This document shows, piece by piece, positions 35,455-42,869 of a stretch of DNA of 64,000 bases (within the stretch, counting starts at the first letter, position 1; each line of letters starts with the position of its first letter). The position numbers and the translations under genes are program-made. Below the pieces are notes generated by a model. That model saw only the letters and a list, made by a program, of their open reading frames with translations, was not told where the DNA came from and made no database searches. The stretch covers positions 3,472,001 to 3,536,000 of the forward strand of contig NZ_CP012697.1 in NCBI RefSeq assembly GCF_001314225.1. Reading direction: 5' to 3'. This DNA is from Microbacterium sp. No. 7 (GTDB lineage: Bacteria; Actinomycetota; Actinomycetes; Actinomycetales; Microbacteriaceae).

Positions 35455-36495
35455 CTAGTAGATCGTCCCCATTGCTTCGCGCACCTGGGCCAGTGTTGAC
35501 TCCGCCGAAGTGTTCGCAGCCTCATTGCCGTGGCGAAGAATCGCCCGCACGAGATCCTCGTCTTTGGCGAAGGCTTGCCGCCTCACGCGCAACGGTTCCA
35601 AGAAGTCGTTCACGGCTGTCGCCGTCATGGCTTTCAGGGCGCTGCTGCCGCCATCACCGATCTCGTCGGCTAACTCGGCTGGCTCGACACCGCGGCACAG
35701 CGCGGCCGTCGACAACAGCGCCGAAACACCAGGCCTGTCCTCGGGATCGAAACTGATCCGCCGGTCCTGATCGGTCCGAGTCTGACGAATCACCGCAACT
35801 GTCTCGTCCGGTGTCATAGATAACGCGATCGCGTTCCCGTAGCTCTTCGACATCTTCCGACCGTCCAAGCCCGGAACCTCCGGCGTCGACGTGATCAACG
35901 CATCCGGAACCGGGAAGACATCCCCATAGCGCTCGTTGAACCGTCGAGCGATCACGCGAGTCATCTCCACATGCGGGAGGTTGTCCTTGCCGACGGGCAC
36001 GAGATTGCCTTTGCAGAACAGAATGTCGGCCGCCTGGTGCACCGGATAGGTCAAGAGCAACCCGCTCAACGCGCGCCCGGACGCCGCGAGTTCCGCTTTG
36101 ACGGTCGGATTACGATGCAGTTCCGCCTCGGTGACCAAGCTCAGGAACGGCAGCATCAACTGATTCAGCGCCGGCACCGACGAGTGGGTGAAAATGGTCG
36201 TCCGTTCCGGGTCGATGCCCGCGGCGAGATAGTCGAGCACAGCGCTATAGACGTTCTCGCGAACGTGAGCCATCGTGTCTCGGTCGGTGATGACCTGATA
36301 GTCCGCGAGCACGAGGAACATCTCGACGCCAGCCTGCTGGAGACGCACCCGTTCCCTGATGGTGCCAAAGTAGTGGCCCAGATGCAGCGGCCCAGTCGGC
36401 CGCTCACCCGTGAGGACTCGAAAGTGCTCGGGGTGCTCGGCCACGAGGACCGCGACCTCTGCCGAGCGTTGCGCGGTTGCGATGAAGGACTCCAT
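35455..36495 (-). CDS. trpS: tryptophanyl-tRNA synthetase, auxiliary/indolmycin-resistant type
   Basis: 346 residues; charges tRNA(Trp). HIGH-like GPLHLGHYFGT near residue 35 and KMSKS in GRKMSKSYGN near 210. Where Bacillus-type enzymes have D-Q-H-A-I-T with the active-site His, this one has A-D-Y-Q-V-I-T: the His is replaced by Gln. That and the TGPLHLGHYFG start resemble the second TrpRS of Streptomyces, which resists indolmycin. Start 36495 with GGGAGA 5 nt upstream. The upstream leader encodes three Trp in a row. It lies inside the IS21-family element, convergent with istB, so it is extra to a housekeeping trpS that should be elsewhere. Resistance is inferred. Confidence 0.93.
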   Translation of the reverse strand: MESFIATAQRSAEVAVLVAEHPEHFRVLTGERPTGPLHLGHYFGTIRERVRLQQAGVEMFLVLADYQVITDRDTMAHVRENVYSAVLDYLAAGIDPERTTIFTHSSVPALNQLMLPFLSLVTEAELHRNPTVKAELAASGRALSGLLLTYPVHQAADILFCKGNLVPVGKDNLPHVEMTRVIARRFNERYGDVFPVPDALITSTPEVPGLDGRKMSKSYGNAIALSMTPDETVAVIRQTRTDQDRRISFDPEDRPGVSALLSTAALCRGVEPAELADEIGDGGSSALKAMTATAVNDFLEPLRVRRQAFAKDEDLVRAILRHGNEAANTSAESTLAQVREAMGTIY

Positions 36496-36584
36496 TTGTG
36501 TCTCCCGATGATTGGGAGCTACACGGAGTACTCGGGCCGTTCCACGAGCTGCCGTGCAGCCCGTGAACATACTTCAACCGGCTG
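36496..36584 (-). promoter_or_regulatory. attenuator region between leader peptide and trpS
   Basis: Three nested structures on the minus-strand RNA. (A) ACTTCAACCG in the leader (36610-36619) pairs perfectly with CGGTTGAAGT (36571-36580) and encloses the Trp codons. (B) GTTCACG-GCTGC / GCAGC-CGT-GAAC forms a long hairpin with a 3-nt loop. (C) CTCCC pairs with GGGAG (36502-36518), hiding the trpS Shine-Dalgarno. A ribosome stalled on Trp codons would break A. Whether the output is transcriptional or translational cannot be told; no T tract is present. Confidence 0.7.
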
Positions 36585-36623
36585 CTATCGCAGCCACCAC
36601 CAAGCGGAACGGTTGAAGTTCAT
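36585..36623 (-). CDS. Trp-rich leader peptide (MNFNRSAWWWLR)
   Basis: 12 codons with three consecutive TGG, ending in TAG, 89 bp upstream of trpS. A -10-like TAGTAT (minus strand) ends 7 nt before the ATG and no Shine-Dalgarno is visible, so the transcript may start at or next to the ATG (leaderless). Senses charged tRNA(Trp) supply by ribosome stalling, as known for the attenuated auxiliary trpRS of Streptomyces coelicolor. Confidence 0.8.
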   Translation of the reverse strand: MNFNRSAWWWLR

Positions 36624-36669
36624 GAACGAGATACTACCGGGGCCCGGAACCAAGACCAGAAACCACAGG

Positions 36670-36690
36670 GTGGGTCCCGTTTAGATTGCC
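36670..36690 (-). repeat. right subterminal repeat of the IS21-family element
   Basis: On the minus strand begins GGCAATCTAAACGG; offset 31 nt from the right end, mirroring the left copy. It lies just upstream of the trpS promoter, so IstA binding could interfere with trpS transcription. Confidence 0.75.
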
Positions 36691-36721
36691 GCCCTGGGCC
36701 CAGCTGAGGTTGACATTCTCA

Positions 36722-37778
36722 ACAGGTGCGCCTGGCGTGAGTGAGACGTCCTTGGTGGCCGCGAGCAACTCTTCGAACATGATCCGTTCAACCTGACGCC
36801 CGAAGAAGTGTCCTGCGCAGAAGTGCTGACCTCCCCCGAACGCCTGGTGCTTGTCCTTCTCGTTGCGCTCGATGTCGAAGACGTCGGGTCGGCTGAAATA
36901 CTTCTCGTCACGGTTCGCTGAGGCGAGAATCATTTCGACACCCGCATGCTTCGGGATCGTCACACCGTGAAGCTCGTGGTCCCGAGCCACCGTCCGACCG
37001 GTGGTGCCGATCGGAGCGATCCATCGCAGACCTTCAAGAACCGCCTGCGGGATCCACTTCGCACCGTCCTCGCGCAGCAATCCCCACTGGCCGGACTCGT
37101 ACAGGCCGAGAGCGGTCGACGATGCCGCATGGCCGGGCTCCTGCATGCCACCCAACAGGATGATCTTGACGGTGGAGAGGATCGCATTCTTGTCGCGTGG
37201 CGTTCCATCCGTGCGACCCGCCCACAACATGTGGGAAAGCATCGTCTCTTCCTCAGCTTTCCCGGACAGCTCGTCGAGGATCGGAAGCAGCAGGTCCTCG
37301 ATCTCTCGAGCCGCAAGTTCGTTCTGCTCCCAGATCTCGGGATCGTTCATCACGTTTCCCGCTCCACCCGCGAGCTGCTTGAACCAGCGGACCAGCGTCT
37401 CGGCGTCTACATACGGGTCAAGGCCCATGACATGGCGGAGTGCCTCGACGCTCACGGGCTCGAAGTACTCGGACACAAGGTCCGCGCTGCCCTTCGCCAC
37501 GAGCTCGCTGATATGGGCGCGAGCAATCGGGCGGATCGACTCTTCGACAACCCTCGTGATCGGGCGGGGCTGAAGCGTCCTGTCGACGCCGACACGAAGA
37601 TCCTTATGGACATCGCCCCCGACCAGGGTGATGACCGGTTGCCCGAGCGAGCGCGCCAGCCGGACGGAGTTGGGACCGCCCTCGACCCAGCCAGAGATCC
37701 ACGGCTCCTTCTCAGCTGTCGACTCGGCGACATCGTCCCAACGTGTGATCCAGTACACGTGAAGCTGCGGCAGATAAG
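36722..37778 (-). pseudogene. CYP255-like P450, middle fragment
   Basis: Main body of the second CYP255-like P450: Q-E-P-G-H I-helix (GGMQEPGHAASST), EGLRW and haem loop FGGGQHFCAG are all intact and nearly identical to the P450 at 4970. An uninterrupted frame runs from the IS1380-family element through this piece into the IS21-family element, giving a false 409-codon gene with foreign ends. Joined as 39550-39446, 37773-36722 and 32805-32742 on the minus strand, the three pieces give 406 residues in one frame. Inactive as it stands because the first 35 residues and the C-terminal strand are detached. Confidence 0.92.
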
Positions 37779-39445
37779 CCTCGATCCACCGATGTGGTGG
37801 GGTGAGGAACGGGCGTCGTGACACGGAAATGCCCCTCGGATCAGGGAAAATAGAGCTTGTCAAGGTTCTAAGTCCCAGAAACGAGAGGCATCTCGTAGAT
37901 GCAATTCAAGCACGCTCCGGCCGCGGTGTCAGCGGTCTTCGATGACCCGAATCTCGTGTCCGCGGCCGGGCTGGTCCCGATGCTCCGGCTCGCGCAGCGC
38001 GCGGGGCTCGCGCAGCTGGCTCAAGTCCGGTTGAGCGTCCCGACGGACAGAGGCGCCAACGCCGGCTCGAAGGTGATGGCGCTGGTGGCGGGGATGCTCG
38101 CGGGGGCGGACTCGATTGACGACATGAACCTGATCCGCCATGGCGGGATGGGCCGCCTGTTCGACCGGACGTATGCCCCGTCGACACTCGGGTCGTTCCT
38201 GCGGGAGTTCCGGTTCGGGCACGTCCGACAGCTCGACGCGGTCGCCTCCCGGGTCCTCGCCAATCTCACTGTCGACACGCCGCTGCTCCGAGCGAACGAT
38301 GACGCACGGGTGATGGTCGATCTGGACGACACCATCATCGAGGTCCACGGCTACCAGAAGCAGGGCGCCTCGTTCGGATACTCCGGCGTCCGCGGCCTGA
38401 ACGCGCTGCTCGCGACCGCGTCGACGACCTCGTCGGCGCCGGTGGTCCTCGCCCAGCGGCTGCGGCAGGGGAAGACAGGATCCCCGAAAGGCGCCGCACG
38501 GATCGTCGGCGACGCCCTGGCGACTCTGCGCCGCACCGGCGTCGCCGCCGGGGCTCGGCCGTTACTTCGTGCGGACTCTGCCTTCTACGGGTACGCCACC
38601 ATCGGCACCGCGATCACGGCCGGCGCCGACGTGTCGGTGACTGTCCGGATGGACCCTGCGGTGAGGGCCGCGATCGCGACGATCCCCGAGGATGCGTGGA
38701 CGATGATCGAGTACACCGACTCGATCCGTGACGAGAGCACCGGGCAACTGATCTCCAAAGCCGAGGTCGCCGAGGTTCCGTTCACCGCGTTCCGATCGAG
38801 GCGCAAGGCTGAGCGCATCGAAGGGCGGCTGGTGGTGCGCCGTATCCCCGATCTGAACCCGAACAAGGTGGAGCAGCCGACACTGTTCGACGTCTACCGG
38901 CACCACGCGTTCTTCACCACCACCAGCAACGACGACATGGGCACCGTCGTCGCGGACAAGACTCACCGCGGTCACGCGATCATCGAACAGGTCCACGCCG
39001 ACCTCAAGAACGGCCCGCTCGCGCACCTGCCCTCCGGGGTGTTCACCGCGAACAGCGCCTGGCTGGTCCTCGCCGTGATCGCCTTCAACCTCACCCGCGC
39101 CGCCGGCGTGATCGCCGACCACACGGGACGCCTTACGAGAGCCACGACCGCGACCATCCGCCGCACCCTCATCCACGTCCCCGCACGGCTGGCGCGGTCC
39201 GCGCGCCGGATCACGCTACACCTCCCGAAGGCCTGGCCATGGCAGACAGCGTTCGCGCGGCTCTTCGCGATCACGCACGCGCCGCCACCAGTCGCTCTCG
39301 CCTGACCACCGCCGCGACCGCGGCACGACCGAGGACCACGTGGACGACCGGGATGCGACGCCCGGAACTCACCCCTGCCCCCGACACATCACCGCCCGCC
39401 GACCACCCCGGCCCGGGCCGCCCGAGGCTCATCGGTGGATCGAGG
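37779..39445 (+). mobile_element. IS1380-family insertion sequence, complete
   Basis: 1667 bp with terminal inverted repeats CCTCGATCCACCGAT at both ends and a 5-bp direct repeat ATAAG (37774-37778 and 39446-39450). One transposase gene. It splits the P450 gene after codon 35; removal with one ATAAG copy restores the frame. A 6-bp hairpin (37881-37896, ACGAGA/TCTCGT) sits directly before the transposase start and could mask its ribosome binding site. Confidence 0.93.
37899..39305 (+). CDS. IS1380-family transposase
   Basis: 468 residues, DDE type. Family features: MVDLDDTIIEVHGYQKQGASFGYSGVRG around the first Asp, LLRADSAFYGYA around the second, and IIEQVHADLKNGPLAHLPSG with the catalytic Glu. 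Length is normal and the frame intact, so the element may still be active. Confidence 0.94.
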   Translation: MQFKHAPAAVSAVFDDPNLVSAAGLVPMLRLAQRAGLAQLAQVRLSVPTDRGANAGSKVMALVAGMLAGADSIDDMNLIRHGGMGRLFDRTYAPSTLGSFLREFRFGHVRQLDAVASRVLANLTVDTPLLRANDDARVMVDLDDTIIEVHGYQKQGASFGYSGVRGLNALLATASTTSSAPVVLAQRLRQGKTGSPKGAARIVGDALATLRRTGVAAGARPLLRADSAFYGYATIGTAITAGADVSVTVRMDPAVRAAIATIPEDAWTMIEYTDSIRDESTGQLISKAEVAEVPFTAFRSRRKAERIEGRLVVRRIPDLNPNKVEQPTLFDVYRHHAFFTTTSNDDMGTVVADKTHRGHAIIEQVHADLKNGPLAHLPSGVFTANSAWLVLAVIAFNLTRAAGVIADHTGRLTRATTATIRRTLIHVPARLARSARRITLHLPKAWPWQTAFARLFAITHAPPPVALA

Positions 39446-39550
39446 ATAAGCGACAGGCGCGTCCCTGCGGAGCCGCTCATAGATCGGGTACGGATCATCG
39501 AAAAGCTGCTGAGGGCTAATCGACTCCAGGAAACTGTCGGTGGCGGTCAT
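39446..39550 (-). pseudogene. CYP255-like P450, 5' fragment (codons 1-35)
   Basis: Starts ATG at 39550 after GAAGGGGAC and reads F-L-E-S-I-S-P-Q-Q-L-F-D-D-P-Y-P, the same as the start of the P450 at 4970, ending in D-A-P-V-A-Y at the IS1380-family element. The original promoter presumably lies in 39551-39767. Confidence 0.9.
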
Positions 39551-39578
39551 GTTCGTCCCCTTCGACGCTGATCCGATT

Positions 39579-39588
39579 CGCACGTGCG
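39579..39588. promoter_or_regulatory. 10-bp palindrome upstream of the broken P450
   Basis: CGCACGTGCG, the same core as in the palindrome before formate dehydrogenase (27074-27085). 29 bp upstream of the P450 start. Confidence 0.3.
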
Positions 39589-39767
39589 GTGCGCCCCGTT
39601 TCGCATACTTTGACAAAGCCACTACCCGAACTCAACAGTCCAGGAATCGATATCGTCCATACCTGCCACCTGATTCCTGGGCACCAACAGAAGACTGCCG
39701 TGAGTTGGCCGCGTTACGATCGCCTCCAGGCACCGGTGAAGAGCGACGGGAGGTCAAGCCCCAGGAA

Positions 39768-41157
39768 GTGGTGTAGCTCGGTTTCCTTCGAATTGTTGAG
39801 GGGTTAGGCGCTGAGTTCGAGGACGATGTCGGTGCTCACCTCCTCGGTTCCGGTGTCGGTGACGAGGGTGAGGCGGGATTTGGCGAGGATGTCGAGGCCG
39901 AGGTAGCGGCGGCCTTCGGCCCATTCGTCGGTCTGCTCGGCGAGCACGGCGCCGACGAGGCGGATGATCGCGTCGCGATTCGGGAAGATGCCGACCGAGT
40001 CGGTGCGTCGGCGGATCTCTCGGTTGAGACGTTCATTCGGGTTGTTGGACCAGATCTGCTGCCAGAGGCCCTCGGGGAACCCGGTGAACGCGAGGATGTC
40101 CGCTCGGGCGGTGTCGAGGTGCTCGAACGCGTCGGGGAGCTTGCCGTCGACGTAGTCCAGCAGCCGGTCGAACTGGGCGTGCACGGCGTCGGCGTCGGGC
40201 TGGTCGTAGACGGAGTGCAGCATCGCTTTCACCGCCGGCCACATCGTCTTCGGCGTCACCGACATCAGGTTGGCCGCGTAATGGGTGCGGCACCTTTGCC
40301 AGACTGCGCCGGGCAGGTTCGCCGCGATCGCTTCCACCAGCCCGGCGTGGGCGTCGCTGGTGACGAGGCGGACGCCGCCCAGGCCGCGGGCGACGAGGTC
40401 AGCGAAGAAGCTGTTCCATGCCGCTCCGGTCTCGGATGTCGCGACCCGCAGGCCGAGCACCTCCCGGCGGCCGTCGGCGTTGACGCCGGTGGCGATCAGC
40501 ACGACCGCGTTGATGACGCGGCCGCCCTCGCGGACCTTCATGGTGAGCGCGTCGGCGGCGACGAACGTGAACGGGCCAGCGTCGCCGAGCGGCCGGTGCC
40601 GGAACTGGTCGACGTGCTCGTCGAGTTCCGCCGCCATCCGGGAGACCTGTGACTTGGACAGCGAGTGGATCCCGAGGGTCTTCACCAGCTTGTCCATCAG
40701 GCGGGTGGAGACGCCGGCGAGGTAGCAGTCCGCGACCACGGTGATCAGCGCGGTCTCGGCGCGTTTGCGGCGCTCCAGCAGCCATTCCGGGAAGTAGGTG
40801 CCGGTGCGCAGCTTCGGGATCGCGACGTCGATGGTCCCGACGCGGGTGTCGAGGTTGCGGTGCCGGTAGCCGTTGCGCTGCGCGGTGCGGTCGTCGGAGC
40901 GCTGGCCCCATTCCGCTCCGACCACGGCGTCCGCGTCGGCGGACAGCAGCGCGTTGATCATGGTCTGCAGCAGGCTGCGCATCAGATCCGGCGACGCGTC
41001 CGCGAGGGCTTCGCCGAGCAGGCCGGCAGGGTCGACAATATGAGGTGCGGTCATCGTGAAGATGCCTTTCGAGTGGGTTGTAGGAGATTCCTCGAAGGGA
41101 CTACACGGTGACCGCGCCCACGTCTACGACGAAACCGGCCACCGCGAACTACACCAC
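39768..41157 (-). mobile_element. IS256-family insertion sequence (second, different copy)
   Basis: Ends proposed from GTGGTGTAGCTCG at the left and, reversed, GTGGTGTAGTTCG at the right (12 of 13). About 1390 bp. The 8-bp flanks (CCCAGGAA and GTTAAGGG) do not match, so no target duplication is visible; the exact ends are uncertain. It separates the P450 promoter region from plasmid-type genes. Confidence 0.65.
39804..41054 (-). CDS. IS256-family transposase
   Basis: 416 residues. Mutator-type core: FTFVAADALTMKVREGG with the first Asp, RLVTSDAHAGLVEA with the second, WQRCRTHYAANLM, and NPNERLNREIRRRTD near the last catalytic Glu. Only distantly similar to the transposase at 2069 (shared motifs, different flanks), so the two copies are different elements. 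Confidence 0.95.
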   Translation of the reverse strand: MTAPHIVDPAGLLGEALADASPDLMRSLLQTMINALLSADADAVVGAEWGQRSDDRTAQRNGYRHRNLDTRVGTIDVAIPKLRTGTYFPEWLLERRKRAETALITVVADCYLAGVSTRLMDKLVKTLGIHSLSKSQVSRMAAELDEHVDQFRHRPLGDAGPFTFVAADALTMKVREGGRVINAVVLIATGVNADGRREVLGLRVATSETGAAWNSFFADLVARGLGGVRLVTSDAHAGLVEAIAANLPGAVWQRCRTHYAANLMSVTPKTMWPAVKAMLHSVYDQPDADAVHAQFDRLLDYVDGKLPDAFEHLDTARADILAFTGFPEGLWQQIWSNNPNERLNREIRRRTDSVGIFPNRDAIIRLVGAVLAEQTDEWAEGRRYLGLDILAKSRLTLVTDTGTEEVSTDIVLELSA

Positions 41158-41307
41158 GTTAAGGGGCACTACTCGACGGGAAGCCCACCGACCGTTCGGC
41201 GGCTGTTGCTTTCAGGCCTCAGAGACGTGCCGCGATGGGAATCGTTGCCGAACGACCTTTCCGCCGGTGCCGAACATGGCTCCTCTGCGGCCGACGTCGA
41301 AGCCCAA

Positions 41308-41688
41308 ATGATTGGAAAGCTCAAGATGCTGATTGCCTACTGGATCGTCGCAGGCCTGACCGCGCTTGCGTTCGTCGCGCCGGCCGTCATAAAACTGATC
41401 CGGCCGAAGGAGAGTCTTCAAGAGCGCATGACATGGGTCGAGGACTTCTCCAGCGTGCAGGTGAGGCTGATCGGCCTTGCCGAAACACTCGGTGTGATCG
41501 GCCTCATCCTGCCAATGGCGCTGAACATCGCACCGATTCTGAGCCCGATCGCCGGTGTCGGTCTCGCGATCGTCATGCTGGGTGCGATCGCCACGCATGT
41601 GCGTCGCAAGGAGCCCTTCGCCGTGCCCCTCGTCCTGTTCGTCCTTTCGATCGCTAGCGCTGTGCTGGGGTTCCTCGTCCTGCTATAG
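41308..41688 (+). CDS. DoxX-like small membrane protein
   Basis: 126 residues with four hydrophobic segments (IAYWIVAGLTALAFVAPAVI, LIGLAETLGVIGLILPMAL, VGLAIVMLGAIAT, LVLFVLSIASAVLGFLVLL). The pattern and A-E-x-x-G-x-x-G-L match the DoxX family of membrane proteins, whose role is mostly unclear (oxidative stress or quinone-linked in some). The open frame continues upstream into the IS, but the ATG at 41308 gives the family N-terminus. Its promoter region may have been altered by the IS. Confidence 0.75.
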   Translation: MIGKLKMLIAYWIVAGLTALAFVAPAVIKLIRPKESLQERMTWVEDFSSVQVRLIGLAETLGVIGLILPMALNIAPILSPIAGVGLAIVMLGAIATHVRRKEPFAVPLVLFVLSIASAVLGFLVLL

Positions 41689-42113
41689 GGTTCACCGGGC
41701 CCACAGTGGTGAGTTATCGGGGGTGTCGGTTACGGGACGCGAGGCAGCCCTCGAGTGCACGCTTGGGTCGCGCCACTGATGTCGGCGTCACGCTCCGGCA
41801 GCCACCGCGCGATCGCGTCGGCGCGGCTATACCGCACGGTGAGCCAACGCCCGCGGGTCCGATCGCCTGACCGGGCAGGCTGATGACACGCCGACCCTTT
41901 GTTGCAAGAAGTGTGTCGACGTCGTTCTACACGGGGACGGCGAGCTCGGGCCACGGCACGGTTGTGTGGAATTCTCGAGGGCGCGAGCTGGTGCGGGTGC
42001 GGGAGCGAGGGCGGGTCGCACCGGGAGTCGGCGTGTGGCCGGTTGCGGCTTGACAGCGTGATGCGGGCGTGCCTGCGTGGGTTCAGGCACGACCCACATC
42101 ACGGGTGATCCGT
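41689..42113. other. intergenic stretch with a hairpin
   Basis: 425 bp with no convincing gene. A stem CGTGCCTG/CAGGCACG (42068-42091) lies 23 bp past the DUF3846 stop and probably terminates it. A minus-strand frame with R-Y-S-R-A-D-A-I-A-R-W-L resembles part of an HTH protein but has no clear start; it may be a remnant. Confidence 0.4.
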
Positions 42114-42492
42114 CTACTGGCTGTCGAGGTTGTCACGAACGAGGTCGATGATCGCAGCGAGGTAGGCACGCACGACCGTGCGTGCCTGGCCGTGCGTGAG
42201 GCTGCGGGACTCGCCGCTGTCGGCGTCGTACCCGAGGAAGATGCCGGCTCCGAACAGCGCGGCGGGGGCGCCCAGATGGGCGGCGGTGAGGCTGAGGATC
42301 GGATTCAACGTGCTGCGGCCGATGCCGTCGTCGTCGACGTAGAGGCTGAGCCCCGAGGGGCAGCCGGAGCACGTCGAAGGTATCGCATCCGATCGCGCTG
42401 TGGAGGTTGTGGACGAGGCTGGCGGTGGTGGTGTCGTCGAGCGTGACGGTCTCGAGCTGTCCGTCGAGGGTGACGCGAATCCCGGTGAGCAT
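42114..42492 (-). pseudogene. DUF3846-family protein gene with a frameshift
   Basis: The first frame gives MLTGIRVTLDGQLE... to D-V-L-R-L-P-L-G; the expected continuation (L-S-L-Y-V-D-D-D-G-I-G-R, then GAGIFLGYDADSGESRSLT) is in the next frame. One extra G in a GGGG run near 42352-42355 explains the shift. With it corrected the product is about 125 residues, typical of DUF3846, a small plasmid- and phage-associated family of unknown function. Start 42492 after AGGAGA. Could be a true mutation or a sequence error. Confidence 0.7.
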
Positions 42493-42557
42493 GGTGTTCT
42501 CCTGTCGGTTCGTGAGTGCCGTCCTGGCGGGAAGCGAGATGACGGGGCGACGGGGGA

Positions 42558-42621
42558 AGCGCCAAACGGCGACCGAGGTCGCCGAGCGCGAGCGGAGGGA
42601 GCGAGGTCGCCGTTTGGCGCT
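42558..42621. repeat. 17-bp perfect inverted repeat
   Basis: AGCGCCAAACGGCGACC and its complement, separated by 30 nt, 65 bp upstream of the DUF3846 start within a 377-bp stretch (42493-42869) that otherwise has no recognisable gene. Could act in plasmid control or as a transcript hairpin in the 5' leader. Confidence 0.6.
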
Positions 42622-42825
42622 GGAGGAGTCGTCCCGTACGCTCGCGGCGCCGGAGGACGGCACCCACGAACCGGTGAGACAGCCGGCCCGAGCTCGCGTC
42701 GCCCTCAGCGGACCCCGTGAGGCGGCCGGTGCCCGCGGACGTCGGCAGGACCGGCAACGGCGGACTTATGCCACTCCGCCGCTTGTGCTGGAAGGCGGTC
42801 TCCGCGCGGAGCGAGTCACACGATC

Positions 42826-42854
42826 GCGGCCCCGGACTGCGCGTCCGGGGCCGC
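42826..42854 (-). terminator. terminator after the 178-residue plasmid gene
   Basis: 12-bp perfect stem GCGGCCCCGGAC/GTCCGGGGCCGC with a 5-nt loop, 15 bp after the stop at 42870. Confidence 0.85.
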
Positions 42855-42869
42855 CTGCTCGGATGGGGC

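Larger units (their letters stand above)
32811..36721 (+). mobile_element. IS21-family transposon carrying a tryptophanyl-tRNA synthetase gene
   Basis: 3911 bp. Flanked by the 5-bp direct repeat ACAGG. Ends are TGACTATGGCAGC and, reversed, TGAGAATGTCAAC (9 of 13 match, TG...CA termini). A 21-bp subterminal repeat starts exactly 31 nt inside each end (32842-32862 and 36670-36690). Contents: istA and istB rightwards, then trpS leftwards with its own leader. Symmetry of the subterminal repeats and the target duplication around the whole block show that trpS moved with the element. It interrupts the P450 gene near its 3' end; excision restores the frame. Confidence 0.88.

Noticed and set aside
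36634..37863. Apparent 409-residue P450 gene with its own start and stop
   Set aside because: Its first residues come from the IS1380-family element and its last 30 from the IS21-family element. It is the middle fragment of a disrupted gene.
39589..39807. Small plus-strand frame between the P450 and the IS256-family element
   Set aside because: No start signal, no family, and it crosses the proposed IS end.
42493..42825. Minus-strand frame upstream of DUF3846 as a gene
   Set aside because: Arg/Ser/Pro-rich translation with no start site; a long inverted repeat lies in it, so a non-coding leader is more likely.
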